A DNA stretch of 64,000 bases from Nocardia inohanensis NBRC 100128. GTDB lineage: Bacteria; Actinomycetota; Actinomycetes; Mycobacteriales; Mycobacteriaceae. The stretch covers positions 124,001 through 188,000 of the forward strand of contig NZ_BDBK01000004.1 of assembly GCF_001612945.1 (NCBI RefSeq). Direction: 5' to 3'. The notes beneath the pieces were generated by a model. That model saw only the letters and a program-made list of their open reading frames with translations. It had not been told where the DNA came from and ran no database searches. Both the position numbers and the translations under genes were made by a program. Of the stretch, positions 43,291 to 52,237 are shown one piece after another. Numbering within the stretch: the first letter of the stretch is position 1; the number at the start of each line of letters is the position of its first letter.

Positions 43291-46200
43291 CTATTCCGGG
43301 GGGAGGTCGGCGATTTGGATCATCTGGTCGCCGGCGCGGGTCCAGAGGATGCCGCGGCCCGGGGGGAGTTTCATGGGGCGCAGGTCGCCGATGAGTTTGC
43401 CTTCGTCGCGGGGGCCGCTCATCAGCAGGGTAGCTACCGAGAGGTTCTTCATGGTGCCGAGGACGTTGTCGTAGAGGGCTCGGGAGACGCCGCCCATCAT
43501 GCGGGTGACGACCAGGTGCAGGCCGATGTCGCGGGCTTGCGGGAGGAGCTCCACCAGGGGGCCGAAGGGGTTGCCGCCGGTGGTGACCATGTCGTAATCG
43601 TCTACTACGACGTAGATTTCGGGGCCGGTCCACCAGTTGCGCTCGCGCAGCTGCTGGGGGGTGATGTCGGCGCCGGGGATTCGGTTGGCCAGGTAACCGG
43701 CGACCTCTTTGATCATGGGGGCGCAGGTTTGCGAGGAGGTGGAGTAGCCGGCGAGCTGCTCGCCTTCCAGGGTGCCCAGCAGGGTGCGGCGGTAGTCGAT
43801 GAGGATGATGCGGGCTTCTTGGGAGTTGGAGTTCTCCGCGATGCCGCGAATCAGGTTGCGCAGGAACGTGGTCTTGCCGGATTCGATGTCGGCGAAGGCC
43901 ATGAAGTGCGGTTCGGCGGCGAAATCCAGTGCGACGGGCGCGAGTTCGGCCTCGCCGATGCCGATGACGACCTTGGTGGGGCCCTGTTGGATGCCGTGCT
44001 TGCCGGCCAGGTTGAGCACCTGCTCGCGCGGGATGTTGAGCGGCAGCATGCGCACTTCGGGCGCGCGCCGGTTGCCGTACATGGCCTCCATCTGGGTGCG
44101 CGCGTCGGACACACCGGCGGCCAGGGTCTGCGGATCGGTGTCGGAGTCCAAGCGCGGCAATGCGATCAGCATGTGCAGCGGATCGGCGGTGATACCGCGG
44201 CCCGGCTGATTCACCGGCACGTTCACCGCCACCTTGCGCCCCATCTCCGAGTCGGAGGGGTCACCGAGCCGCAGCTCGATGCGGGTGCCGGTCATATCCT
44301 TGACGCCGGGCCGGATCTCCGCCCACCGGTTGGCGGCGATGATCAAGTGGATGCCGTAGGAAAGACCCTGGGCGGCAAAGGCATTCATCTGCCCTTCCAG
44401 GAAGTCGAACTCCTCGCGAATGACGCCCCAGCCGTCGACGACGAGGAAGACGTCACCGAACTTGTCCTGCAACACCGGATCATCGTGAATGCCCTGCGAG
44501 AGCGCGGCATGCTTGCGCCGCCGGAACTCCGCCATCGATTCGATGCCGAGCTCGGCGAACCGCTCCTCACGCTGCCGCAGCAATGTCGCGATCTCGGCGA
44601 CGGTGCGCCGGATGCGATCGACGTCGAGCTTGTTGGAGACCGAACCCACGTGCGGCATCCCGGCCAGGCTGGCCATGGAACCACCACCGAAGTCGAGGCA
44701 GTAGAACTGCACCTGCTCGGGCGTGTGGGTGGCCGCCGCCGCCATGATGATGGTGCGCAGCGCGGTGGACTTACCGGACAGCTTGCCGCCGACCACCGCC
44801 ACATTGCCTTGCGCGCCCGCGAGATTGATGGTGAGCACGTCCCGCCGCTGCTCGTACGGCTTGTCGATGATGCCGATGGCCATCCACAGCTGACCGTGCC
44901 GGTTGACCGACGACCGCCAATCCGGATCCGGCAGCAGCATGTCCACGGTGGGCGATTCGTCCAGCGGCGGCAACCACACCTCGTGCGCCGGCCGCCCGTG
45001 CCCGGTCAGACGTTTCACCACGACCTGGAGCAGGCTGTCGGGAATGCCCTCGTCGACCGAGGGCGGCGGCGGCAGCAGGTCCAGCGGATCCAGCCGCTCC
45101 GGTTCGGGCAACGCCAGCACCTCGACCGGCCCCGCGGTGAACTTGCGCGGCGGCGCTTCGACGAGCGCACTGCCGTCGGCCTGCCGGGTGGCGCGCGGCG
45201 CGACATAGGGCCCGGAGACGTAGGTGGCGTTGAACCGCAAGGGATCCGACGCATCGCTCTTCAGGTAACCGGAGCCCGGAACACCGGGCAGATGATAGGC
45301 ATCGGTGATACCCAGCACGGCCCGAGATTCGTTGGCGGAGAAGGTACGCAGACCGATCCGATAGGACAGGTGCGCATCCAGACCGCGCAGCTTGTTCTCC
45401 TCGAGCCGCTGCGAAGCCAGCAGCAGATGCACGTGCAGCGACCGCCCGAGCCGGCCGATCATGACGAACAGGTCGGCGAAATCCGGCTTCTGTGACAGCA
45501 ATTCGGAGAACTCGTCGATGACCACGAACAGCGCCGGTAGCGGATCCAGCGGTACCCCGGCCGCCCGCGCCTTCTCGTAATCGTTGACGTTGGCGAAATT
45601 GCCCGCCGAGCGCAGCAATTCCTGCCGCCGCGTCATCTCACCGGCCAGCGCGTCGCGCATACGGTCGACGAGCGCGAGCTCGTCCTCGAGGTTGGTGATG
45701 ACCGCCGCGACATGCGGCAGCGGGTCCAGGCCGAGGAAGGTCGCACCACCCTTGAAGTCGACCAGCACCAGGTTCAGCTGATCCGGCGAGTGCGTGGTGA
45801 CCATCGAAAGCACCAGGGTGCGCAGGAATTCCGACTTACCGGAACCGGTAGCGCCGATGCACAGCCCGTGCGGGCCCATACCGTTCTCGGCCGATTCCTT
45901 GATATCGATCTCGACGGGCGTACCGTCCGGCGTGACGCCGATCGGCACCCGCAACCGCTCCCGCCCGGCACGCGGCCGCCACACCTTGGCCGGATCGATC
46001 TGCGCCGCATCCGGAATCTTCAGCAACGCCATCAAACCCGGATCGGTGGTCGTGGTGTTGTCGCCGAGGCTCACGATCTGCGCCGCGGTGGCGATCCGAT
46101 AGCGAGCCAGACTGCGCGCGAAGGCTTCCGCTTCGGCGAGCGTCACCCGGTCGGCGGTGGCGAACTTCTCGGTGCCCGCAGCGCTTTTCGCGAACACCTC

Positions 46201-47301
46201 GCCGCCAGCGGCGACCAGCTGCAAACCACGCCGCGCGGCGAGCGAGTTCTCACTGGCGCTGAGGTCGATCACGGTCACCGCATCCAGACCGGATTCGCTG
46301 ATCAGCCGCTCGTTACCGCTGACGTAGCCGTCATCGATCACCACGACCAGGTGCACCCGCCCCTGCGTCGGCTGCGGATTGCGCATGAACCGCCCGCGTT
46401 CGAGCAGATCATCGGCCAATGCCGTCTCCAGCTCACCGAGCGAGCCGTACATCATGCGCGCCGCGCCCATACCGTCCCGTGCCGACGAATGCTGAAGGTG
46501 CGGCAGCCATTTCGCCCAGGCCCAAGCATCGGAATCGGGCTCGGCGCACACGATGGCGACCGAAACATGGTCGGGCCCATGGAAAGCCGTGAGCTCCATC
46601 AGCATGCTCTGCACCATCATGCGGGCATCCTCGGCCGGACCCTCGACATTGATGGCGGGAAAAGCCCGCAGCGACACCGCAGTCGGCAGCTCGTGCACGA
46701 CGGAATGGGTGCGCACGAACCGCCGCAGCGCCACGGTCGACACCGGCTCCAGGTCCTCCAGCGGACCGGTCTCCGGCCGCGCCAGCTTGGCGGCCAGCCG
46801 GTGCGTGCCGATGCCGACCCGCACATGCCCGAAGTCCGGATCGTTGGGCCGCCGCTCCCACATCCGCCGCGATCCCACCACCGAGGGCAGATCCGCCGGC
46901 TCCGGATGACTCCACACCAGCGTCTCCAGCTGCTTCTGGGCCGTGCGCCGCACTTCGCGCCGCGTCTGGTCCAGGTACCGGAAGTAGTCCTTGCGATCCT
47001 CGTTGAGTTCGGCCGCGCTCTTGTTGCCGCCGCGCTGGCCCATGAGCATGCCGGCCATCGACATGATCATCATCATCGGGAACATCATCATCATGGGGTT
47101 GCTCAGGATCGAGCGCCCCATCATCGCCATCATGGCGACCATGCCGATCATGGCGACCACCATGACCACCGGCATGAGCTTGGTCAGCAGCGAACCCGCC
47201 ACCGCGCGTGGGATTTCCGGCGGCGGCGTCAACGCCATCTCACCGCCCGGCGCGCGCGGCGGGGCGATGCGGGGCCGGCGTACGAAACCTTCGGTGGCCA
47301 T
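43291..47301 (-). CDS. eccC: EccC, type VII secretion motor ATPase (single fused chain)
   Basis: 1336 residues. Two N-terminal membrane helices (about 42-88) are remarkably Met-rich (for example NPMMMMFPMMMIM). Three FtsK/SpoIIIE ATPase domains follow. Their P-loops are GATGSGKS (about 481-488), GGKLSGKS (about 836-843) and DIESGKTT (about 1137-1144); all keep the GK[S/T] core. EccC selects substrates and energises ESX export; the last domain binds the C-terminal signal of the EsxB-type partner. EccCa and EccCb are one chain here, unlike M. tuberculosis ESX-1. The ATG at 47301 has GGAGA upstream. It lies between mycP and kinase 5 in the minus operon. Confidence 0.95.
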   Translation of the reverse strand: MATEGFVRRPRIAPPRAPGGEMALTPPPEIPRAVAGSLLTKLMPVVMVVAMIGMVAMMAMMGRSILSNPMMMMFPMMMIMSMAGMLMGQRGGNKSAAELNEDRKDYFRYLDQTRREVRRTAQKQLETLVWSHPEPADLPSVVGSRRMWERRPNDPDFGHVRVGIGTHRLAAKLARPETGPLEDLEPVSTVALRRFVRTHSVVHELPTAVSLRAFPAINVEGPAEDARMMVQSMLMELTAFHGPDHVSVAIVCAEPDSDAWAWAKWLPHLQHSSARDGMGAARMMYGSLGELETALADDLLERGRFMRNPQPTQGRVHLVVVIDDGYVSGNERLISESGLDAVTVIDLSASENSLAARRGLQLVAAGGEVFAKSAAGTEKFATADRVTLAEAEAFARSLARYRIATAAQIVSLGDNTTTTDPGLMALLKIPDAAQIDPAKVWRPRAGRERLRVPIGVTPDGTPVEIDIKESAENGMGPHGLCIGATGSGKSEFLRTLVLSMVTTHSPDQLNLVLVDFKGGATFLGLDPLPHVAAVITNLEDELALVDRMRDALAGEMTRRQELLRSAGNFANVNDYEKARAAGVPLDPLPALFVVIDEFSELLSQKPDFADLFVMIGRLGRSLHVHLLLASQRLEENKLRGLDAHLSYRIGLRTFSANESRAVLGITDAYHLPGVPGSGYLKSDASDPLRFNATYVSGPYVAPRATRQADGSALVEAPPRKFTAGPVEVLALPEPERLDPLDLLPPPPSVDEGIPDSLLQVVVKRLTGHGRPAHEVWLPPLDESPTVDMLLPDPDWRSSVNRHGQLWMAIGIIDKPYEQRRDVLTINLAGAQGNVAVVGGKLSGKSTALRTIIMAAAATHTPEQVQFYCLDFGGGSMASLAGMPHVGSVSNKLDVDRIRRTVAEIATLLRQREERFAELGIESMAEFRRRKHAALSQGIHDDPVLQDKFGDVFLVVDGWGVIREEFDFLEGQMNAFAAQGLSYGIHLIIAANRWAEIRPGVKDMTGTRIELRLGDPSDSEMGRKVAVNVPVNQPGRGITADPLHMLIALPRLDSDTDPQTLAAGVSDARTQMEAMYGNRRAPEVRMLPLNIPREQVLNLAGKHGIQQGPTKVVIGIGEAELAPVALDFAAEPHFMAFADIESGKTTFLRNLIRGIAENSNSQEARIILIDYRRTLLGTLEGEQLAGYSTSSQTCAPMIKEVAGYLANRIPGADITPQQLRERNWWTGPEIYVVVDDYDMVTTGGNPFGPLVELLPQARDIGLHLVVTRMMGGVSRALYDNVLGTMKNLSVATLLMSGPRDEGKLIGDLRPMKLPPGRGILWTRAGDQMIQIADLPPE

Positions 47302-47318
47302 GAATGTTTCTCCGGTTC

Positions 47319-48764
47319 TTACGAATCGAGGTCGGGCAGCTCGTCGTCACGGCGCCGGCGTCGGAACGGAATCGACAGGGCGAGACCGATTCCGAGCGCG
47401 GACAGACAGACGATGGAGCCGACGATGGCCACCAGTCGCGGAAGTCGCGGCGGCCCGATGGGTTTGGGAGGTTCGGGGAAGGCGCGCGCCTGATCGGAGC
47501 CCGCGGTGACCGGCTTGTCCGGCAGCTGCGCGGTCAGCGCGGCCAGCGGATCGATCAGGCCGTAGCCGACGCGATCGTCGCGCCCGGTGCCGGGGGCGTG
47601 CGCGGTGCGGGTGATCCGGTCCATGACCTGCTGCGCGGACATCTCCGGATATTTGGCGCGAATCAACGCGGCCAGGCCGGAGACATAGGGCGCGGCGAAA
47701 CTGGTGCCGCCGATGGGCTGCCAGCCGTTCGAGGTCAGCGCCTTGTCGACCAGTCCGGTCCCGCCGGGCTTGCTGTCCAGCCCGATGATATTGGTGCCGA
47801 CGGCCGCGGCCGAGACCCAGGGACCGTAGAGGGTGAAGCTGGACGGACTGCCATTGCGGTCGACCGAGCCGACGGCCAGCACGTATTTGCTGAACCAGGC
47901 CGGGCTGGCCACCGTCTTGACCTTTTTCCAGCTGTTCTCGGAGTTCTGCGGGTTCTCGTCGTTCTGTGCCGCGCACCCGCTCGACGAATCCACATTGCCC
48001 GCGGCCACGACCACCACGACATTGCGTTCGTAGGCGTACCGCACCGCGGCCCCGAGCGCACCGTCCGCGGTCTCGGAACCCGCTGTGGTGCAGGCCACTT
48101 CGGAGATATTGATGACCGTCGCGCCCATATCCACGGCCCGCACCACGGACGCCGCGAGCGTGGTCACATTGCCGTAGCCCTGGGTGCTCATGCTGCCCGG
48201 CGTCTTGTCGCTGCTCGAACCCTTGACCTTGTAGTGGTCACTGACCTGCCGGATGGACAGGATCGACGCCTCGGGCGCGACCCCGACGAAGGCGTCGTCC
48301 GGGCTGGGCTGTGCGGCGATGATCCCGGCCACGAAGGTGCCGTGCCCATCGCAATCCTCGTCGGTGCCGTCACCCCCGGAGACGAAATCGCCGCCGGCTT
48401 CGAGGCCGGCCAGTCGCGGATGCCGGTTCACCCCGGTATCGATGACCGCGACCTTCTGCCCCGCCCCACGACTGAATTGCCATGCGGCGGAAAGGTTCAG
48501 CACGCCCTGCGAATACGGCTCATCCTTGGGCGCGGACCCGCTGAGCATGGGTTCGTTGCAGAGCGCGTGCTTCTCGGTGGGCTGCTGCGGCGCCGGTTTG
48601 CCGCTGAGCGCCTGCGCCTCCCCCAGCGCGCCGAGATCCACCGTCGGCGGCGTGACGGTCCGCACCGGCAGCGCCGAGGCCGGTACTACCGGCCCCAGCA
48701 GTGCCGATCCGAGAATGGTTGTGGCGCAGGCGATCCGGGCCCAGTCGTGGCGCTTCCGTCTCAT
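47319..48764 (-). CDS. mycP: Mycosin MycP of the second ESX locus
   Basis: 481 residues. A signal peptide (about 1-32) precedes a subtilisin domain with D109 (VIDTGV), H141 (DGHGT), N257 (oxyanion, AAGN) and S355 (GTSFAAP). Then a Pro-rich linker and one membrane helix (about 440-465) with a basic end. The ATG at 48764 overlaps the eccD stop (ATGA), so the two are coupled. The long open frame further upstream overlaps eccD and is not part of the protein. Mycosins are needed for ESX complex stability and cleave some substrates outside the membrane. Confidence 0.93.
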   Translation of the reverse strand: MRRKRHDWARIACATTILGSALLGPVVPASALPVRTVTPPTVDLGALGEAQALSGKPAPQQPTEKHALCNEPMLSGSAPKDEPYSQGVLNLSAAWQFSRGAGQKVAVIDTGVNRHPRLAGLEAGGDFVSGGDGTDEDCDGHGTFVAGIIAAQPSPDDAFVGVAPEASILSIRQVSDHYKVKGSSSDKTPGSMSTQGYGNVTTLAASVVRAVDMGATVINISEVACTTAGSETADGALGAAVRYAYERNVVVVVAAGNVDSSSGCAAQNDENPQNSENSWKKVKTVASPAWFSKYVLAVGSVDRNGSPSSFTLYGPWVSAAAVGTNIIGLDSKPGGTGLVDKALTSNGWQPIGGTSFAAPYVSGLAALIRAKYPEMSAQQVMDRITRTAHAPGTGRDDRVGYGLIDPLAALTAQLPDKPVTAGSDQARAFPEPPKPIGPPRLPRLVAIVGSIVCLSALGIGLALSIPFRRRRRDDELPDLDS

Positions 48765-50236
48765 ATGTTCCGCGCCATCGAGTAGACGTCCATGAGCCAG
48801 AGCACCAGCGGGACGATCGATACGATCAGGCCGTATTCGAATATCTCGTTGAAGCGCCGGGTCACCGGGGTCACCTCGACGTGCGGGCCGATGACCCCGA
48901 ACCCGATGGCGCCCACCGCGAAGGCGAGCAGCAGTCCGGCCGAGAGCAGCGGCATGTCCGGATCCGCGAGCGCCAGCAGTACCAGCAGCGTCACGAAGGT
49001 GACGCAGCCGCCGGCGATCAGGGTGGCGGCCTGGGTGAGGTCGGCGAAGGCGCGACCACGCAGGCACAGGATGATGGCGACGACCACCGCGAGCGTGATG
49101 CCCTGCCAGCGCGGCGATCCCAGCGGATCGGCCGCCGCCACCGCTCCGAAGGCCGCACCGGCGGCGCTGCCGATGACCATGCCGGTCTGGAACTGGTTGG
49201 CGATGCGGGCGCGCATGCCGAGGCCGTGCGCGGACGGCAGCACCGTCGCGCCGATCGCCCCGATGCCCTCGATGGTCGGCCGCGGTTCGTGATCGGCCGG
49301 ATCGATGGCCGCGCCCGCCGTCGGCACCGGCGGAACCGGCAGCCGGGCCAGCATGGCGGCCAGCCGCGGCACCATCGACAGCAACAGGATGGAGGTGATG
49401 AGCACGCCGGCAGCGATTTTCACGGTGCCCGCGTCCCAGATCACCCGGACCGCCGCCGCACCGCCCGCGAGCACCACCAGGGTGACGACCGCGGCCACGA
49501 TGGTGGCGCCGGCCCCGATCACCCGGTATCCGACGACCGCCACCAGCAGCGTGGCCGTCGCGCCGAGCATCAGATGCGGACTGCCGATATCGCCGGGCAC
49601 GGCCAGCGCCGCGCCGCCGAAGGTGAGCAGCAGCAGGCAGAGCGTGAGCACCGAGGCGGTCAGTTCGTCGCCGTACTTGCGCTTGGCGATCATGGCGGCC
49701 ACCAGGGCCGCCACCGCGCCGCCGAGCAGCATGGCGGGCGCGACGAAATCATCGCCGTTGCCGCGTGAGGCCGCGCCCAGCAGCAGTGCCATCAGCACCG
49801 CCACCGCGCCGGCGACCAATCCGGTCCAGCGCGCCGCGCCGGGCGACCAGCCGCGGAATTCTTCTGCGGTGAGCCGGGATACGGCATCGATCACATCGTC
49901 GAAGAGCGCGGGCGACTCCTTGGCCGCGACCGCGCGCAGCACGAGCAGTTCGCCGTCGTAGATCTCGGCGTCATTGAGCGTCTGGCTGGGCGCGATCATG
50001 TCGCGTCCCAATTTGGCCAGCGTCCAATGCTGTGGCTGAAGTGGTGTTCCCCCCTCTTCGCTGCCCAGTGGCTCCGGGTCGCGAGATTCGATGAGCTTCA
50101 CGAGATCGTCGATGAATGCGGCGATCGGCGTGTTTGCCGGCAGCCCGACGTCGAGCTGGGTGTTCCCCCCGATGACGGACACTCGGCACAATTCGGGTTC
50201 GGTGGCTCCGAGGCCGCCGAGCGACTGTGCGGTCAC
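48761..50236 (-). CDS. eccD: EccD, type VII secretion channel protein of the second ESX locus
   Basis: 491 residues from the GTG at 50236, which has AGGAG about ten bases upstream. A ubiquitin-like domain (about 15-105, LCRVSVIGGNTQLDVGLPANTP...DGELLVLRAV) is followed by about eleven membrane helices, as in the partial EccD at the left edge. First gene of the minus run eccD-mycP-eccC-kinase 5-kinase 4. Divergent from eccA. Confidence 0.93.
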   Translation of the reverse strand: MTAQSLGGLGATEPELCRVSVIGGNTQLDVGLPANTPIAAFIDDLVKLIESRDPEPLGSEEGGTPLQPQHWTLAKLGRDMIAPSQTLNDAEIYDGELLVLRAVAAKESPALFDDVIDAVSRLTAEEFRGWSPGAARWTGLVAGAVAVLMALLLGAASRGNGDDFVAPAMLLGGAVAALVAAMIAKRKYGDELTASVLTLCLLLLTFGGAALAVPGDIGSPHLMLGATATLLVAVVGYRVIGAGATIVAAVVTLVVLAGGAAAVRVIWDAGTVKIAAGVLITSILLLSMVPRLAAMLARLPVPPVPTAGAAIDPADHEPRPTIEGIGAIGATVLPSAHGLGMRARIANQFQTGMVIGSAAGAAFGAVAAADPLGSPRWQGITLAVVVAIILCLRGRAFADLTQAATLIAGGCVTFVTLLVLLALADPDMPLLSAGLLLAFAVGAIGFGVIGPHVEVTPVTRRFNEIFEYGLIVSIVPLVLWLMDVYSMARNI

Positions 50237-50390
50237 GTGCTGAACTGCTCCTGACTTCTCCAACAGTTGCCCGCCTAGGGCGGTTAACCATAATGTATCC
50301 GACTGACCGCACCTGTGCGATCGCACGGGTACGGGGTGGGATTGTGAACGAAAGCCTAACCAGGTTCTACGAATTCGGGGTTCGCCAAGG
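50237..50390. promoter_or_regulatory. Divergent promoter region between eccD and eccA
   Basis: 154 bases that must carry promoters for both core operons. It contains the palindrome GGTTAACC (50282-50289). For the plus strand, TTGCCC (50267) and CATAAT (50289) are 16 bases apart, a weak -35/-10 candidate. A single regulator here could set both core operons. Confidence 0.35.
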
Positions 50391-52226
50391 ATGATCGACA
50401 CTCGCCAGGCACAACGCGCCTTCGATGCGGGAGTGCTGTCACTGGGGTTGAGCATCGACGGCCAGGAGTCCAACAAGGATCTCGAGTACGCGAAGCTGGC
50501 TTTTCAGCGCGCCACGGAGTGGGATGCCACGATGTGTGACGCCTGGCTGGGCCGAGCGGTTGCCGGTGAGGTCACCAAGGATGTTCTGTACAACCTGTAC
50601 AAGACCAGTACGGTGTCCCTGTACCGGGAACAGCGCCGGTTGGGGCTGCCCGCGCGGGTGCTTGCCGGACGTTTTCTGCCCGGGCTCTACATCGATTACC
50701 CGCTGGCCAGTTTCACCGAAATTCATCTCGCGTATGCCGCCCATCTGATTGCCGATAAGCAGTACGACGAAGCCGAGTTGGTACTCGACGAACTCGAAAA
50801 GCATCGGCGCGAACGATCTTCGGATCCGGATTTCGAAATCGACGGCCGGATCACCGCTTACGTGCGCGGCATCCTGCACTACAACACCCAGCGATGGCCC
50901 GATGTGATGACCGTGCTGGCGCGCTCGGATCAGTGGGAAGATCCGTATCTGGCGGCCGGCGCACATGTGATGGTCGGCACAGCCTGCGCGCAGCTGGGCT
51001 TGTTCGGTGAGGCGATTCGCCGCATGGAACAGGCCGAGGCGGGCCCGATTCCGGCCGCCCGCACCGCCGCCATGTTCTGCCGCGGCCTGTGCCTGCGCGA
51101 GACCGGCAATGCCGACGAGGCGCAGGCGCTGTTCGAGAAGGTGTATTCGCAGGCCCCGGATTTCGATGCCAATACCGCGGCCATGCGGGACAAGACGTAT
51201 CGGATCACCTTGACCAACAAGGAGGTGATCGAGGCCCGCACCGACCGGTGGGATCCGGCGTCGGCGCCTTCGCTGGAGGAGAAGCAGGCCGCCGAGCACG
51301 AGGATCGCGCCAAGGAGATCCTGGCCGCCGCGCGCGCCGAGCTGGACAAGCAGATCGGTCTGGCCGCGGTGAAAACCCAGGTGGCCAAGTTGCAGTCGAG
51401 TGCGCAGCTGGCGAAGATCCGTGCGGAGAAGGGGCTTTCGAGTTCGGCGCGCGGGCAGCATCTGGCGTTCACCGGGCCGCCCGGAACGGGTAAGACCACG
51501 ATCGCCCGCGTGGTCGCCAAAATCTATTGCGGCCTGGGGATTCTCAAGACCGACAAGGTGGTCGAGGTCAAGCGTTCGGATTTCGTTGGCCAGCATCTGG
51601 GCTCGACCGCGATCAAGACCGACAAGCTGATCGATACCGCGATGGACGGGGTGCTGTTCATCGACGAGGCGTACACGCTGATCCAGACCGGGCTTTCGGG
51701 CGGTGACGCGTTCGGCCGGGAGGCCGTGGATACGCTGCTGGCGCGCATGGAGAACGATCGAGACCGACTGGTCGTGATCATCGCCGGTTACGACGGCGAG
51801 ATCGACCGCTTCCTGGCCGCCAACGACGGTCTGGCCTCGCGTTTCGCCAAGCGGCTCCAGTTCCCGTCCTACACCGCCGAAGAGCTGGGCCGGATCGGCG
51901 AAGTGATCGCCGGCAAACGCGATTCCGCGCTGTCGGAGGGCGCGCTGGAGCAGCTGGTCCACACCTGCACCAAGCTCTACGACATGGAAAGCACCGACCA
52001 GAGCGGCCAGCCGCGCCGGGGCGTGGACGTGGCCGGCAACGGCCGCTTCATCCGCAACCTGATCGAGGCCGCCGAGGAAGAGCGCGAATTCCGGCTCGCC
52101 AACGACGAATCGCTGGACCTGAGCGAAGTCGACGAATCCGTCCTGATGCGCATCGAGGCATCGGATATGAAAGCCGCGCTGACCACGCTGCTCACCTCGC
52201 TGGGCTTGGCGTCGGCAGCCGACTGA
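50391..52226 (+). CDS. eccA: EccA, cytosolic AAA+ ATPase of the second ESX locus
   Basis: 611 residues. The N-terminal ~290 residues are TPR-like helices. A CbxX/CfxQ-type AAA domain follows with Walker A GPPGTGKTT (about 364-372) and Walker B GVLFIDEAYTL (about 420-430). EccA is thought to work on secreted substrates (with EspG) in the cytosol. It is present in ESX-1, -2, -3 and -5 but not ESX-4, so this locus is not ESX-4-like. Followed by eccE after 11 bases. ATG start; no perfect ribosome site is visible. Confidence 0.93.
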   Translation: MIDTRQAQRAFDAGVLSLGLSIDGQESNKDLEYAKLAFQRATEWDATMCDAWLGRAVAGEVTKDVLYNLYKTSTVSLYREQRRLGLPARVLAGRFLPGLYIDYPLASFTEIHLAYAAHLIADKQYDEAELVLDELEKHRRERSSDPDFEIDGRITAYVRGILHYNTQRWPDVMTVLARSDQWEDPYLAAGAHVMVGTACAQLGLFGEAIRRMEQAEAGPIPAARTAAMFCRGLCLRETGNADEAQALFEKVYSQAPDFDANTAAMRDKTYRITLTNKEVIEARTDRWDPASAPSLEEKQAAEHEDRAKEILAAARAELDKQIGLAAVKTQVAKLQSSAQLAKIRAEKGLSSSARGQHLAFTGPPGTGKTTIARVVAKIYCGLGILKTDKVVEVKRSDFVGQHLGSTAIKTDKLIDTAMDGVLFIDEAYTLIQTGLSGGDAFGREAVDTLLARMENDRDRLVVIIAGYDGEIDRFLAANDGLASRFAKRLQFPSYTAEELGRIGEVIAGKRDSALSEGALEQLVHTCTKLYDMESTDQSGQPRRGVDVAGNGRFIRNLIEAAEEEREFRLANDESLDLSEVDESVLMRIEASDMKAALTTLLTSLGLASAAD

Positions 52227-52237
52227 GGGGGAACCTT

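Noticed and set aside
43280..43633. Extended N terminus of kinase 5 from 43633
   Set aside because: The extra residues lie opposite to codons of EccC in another frame, are Arg/Pro/His-rich and unlike kinases. The GTG at 43279 aligns with the other kinases (IGPGTVLGGYRIER).
48765..49067. Extended N terminus of the second mycosin
   Set aside because: The stretch overlaps eccD in a shifted frame and lacks a signal peptide. The ATG at 48764 starts directly with the signal peptide and overlaps the eccD stop.
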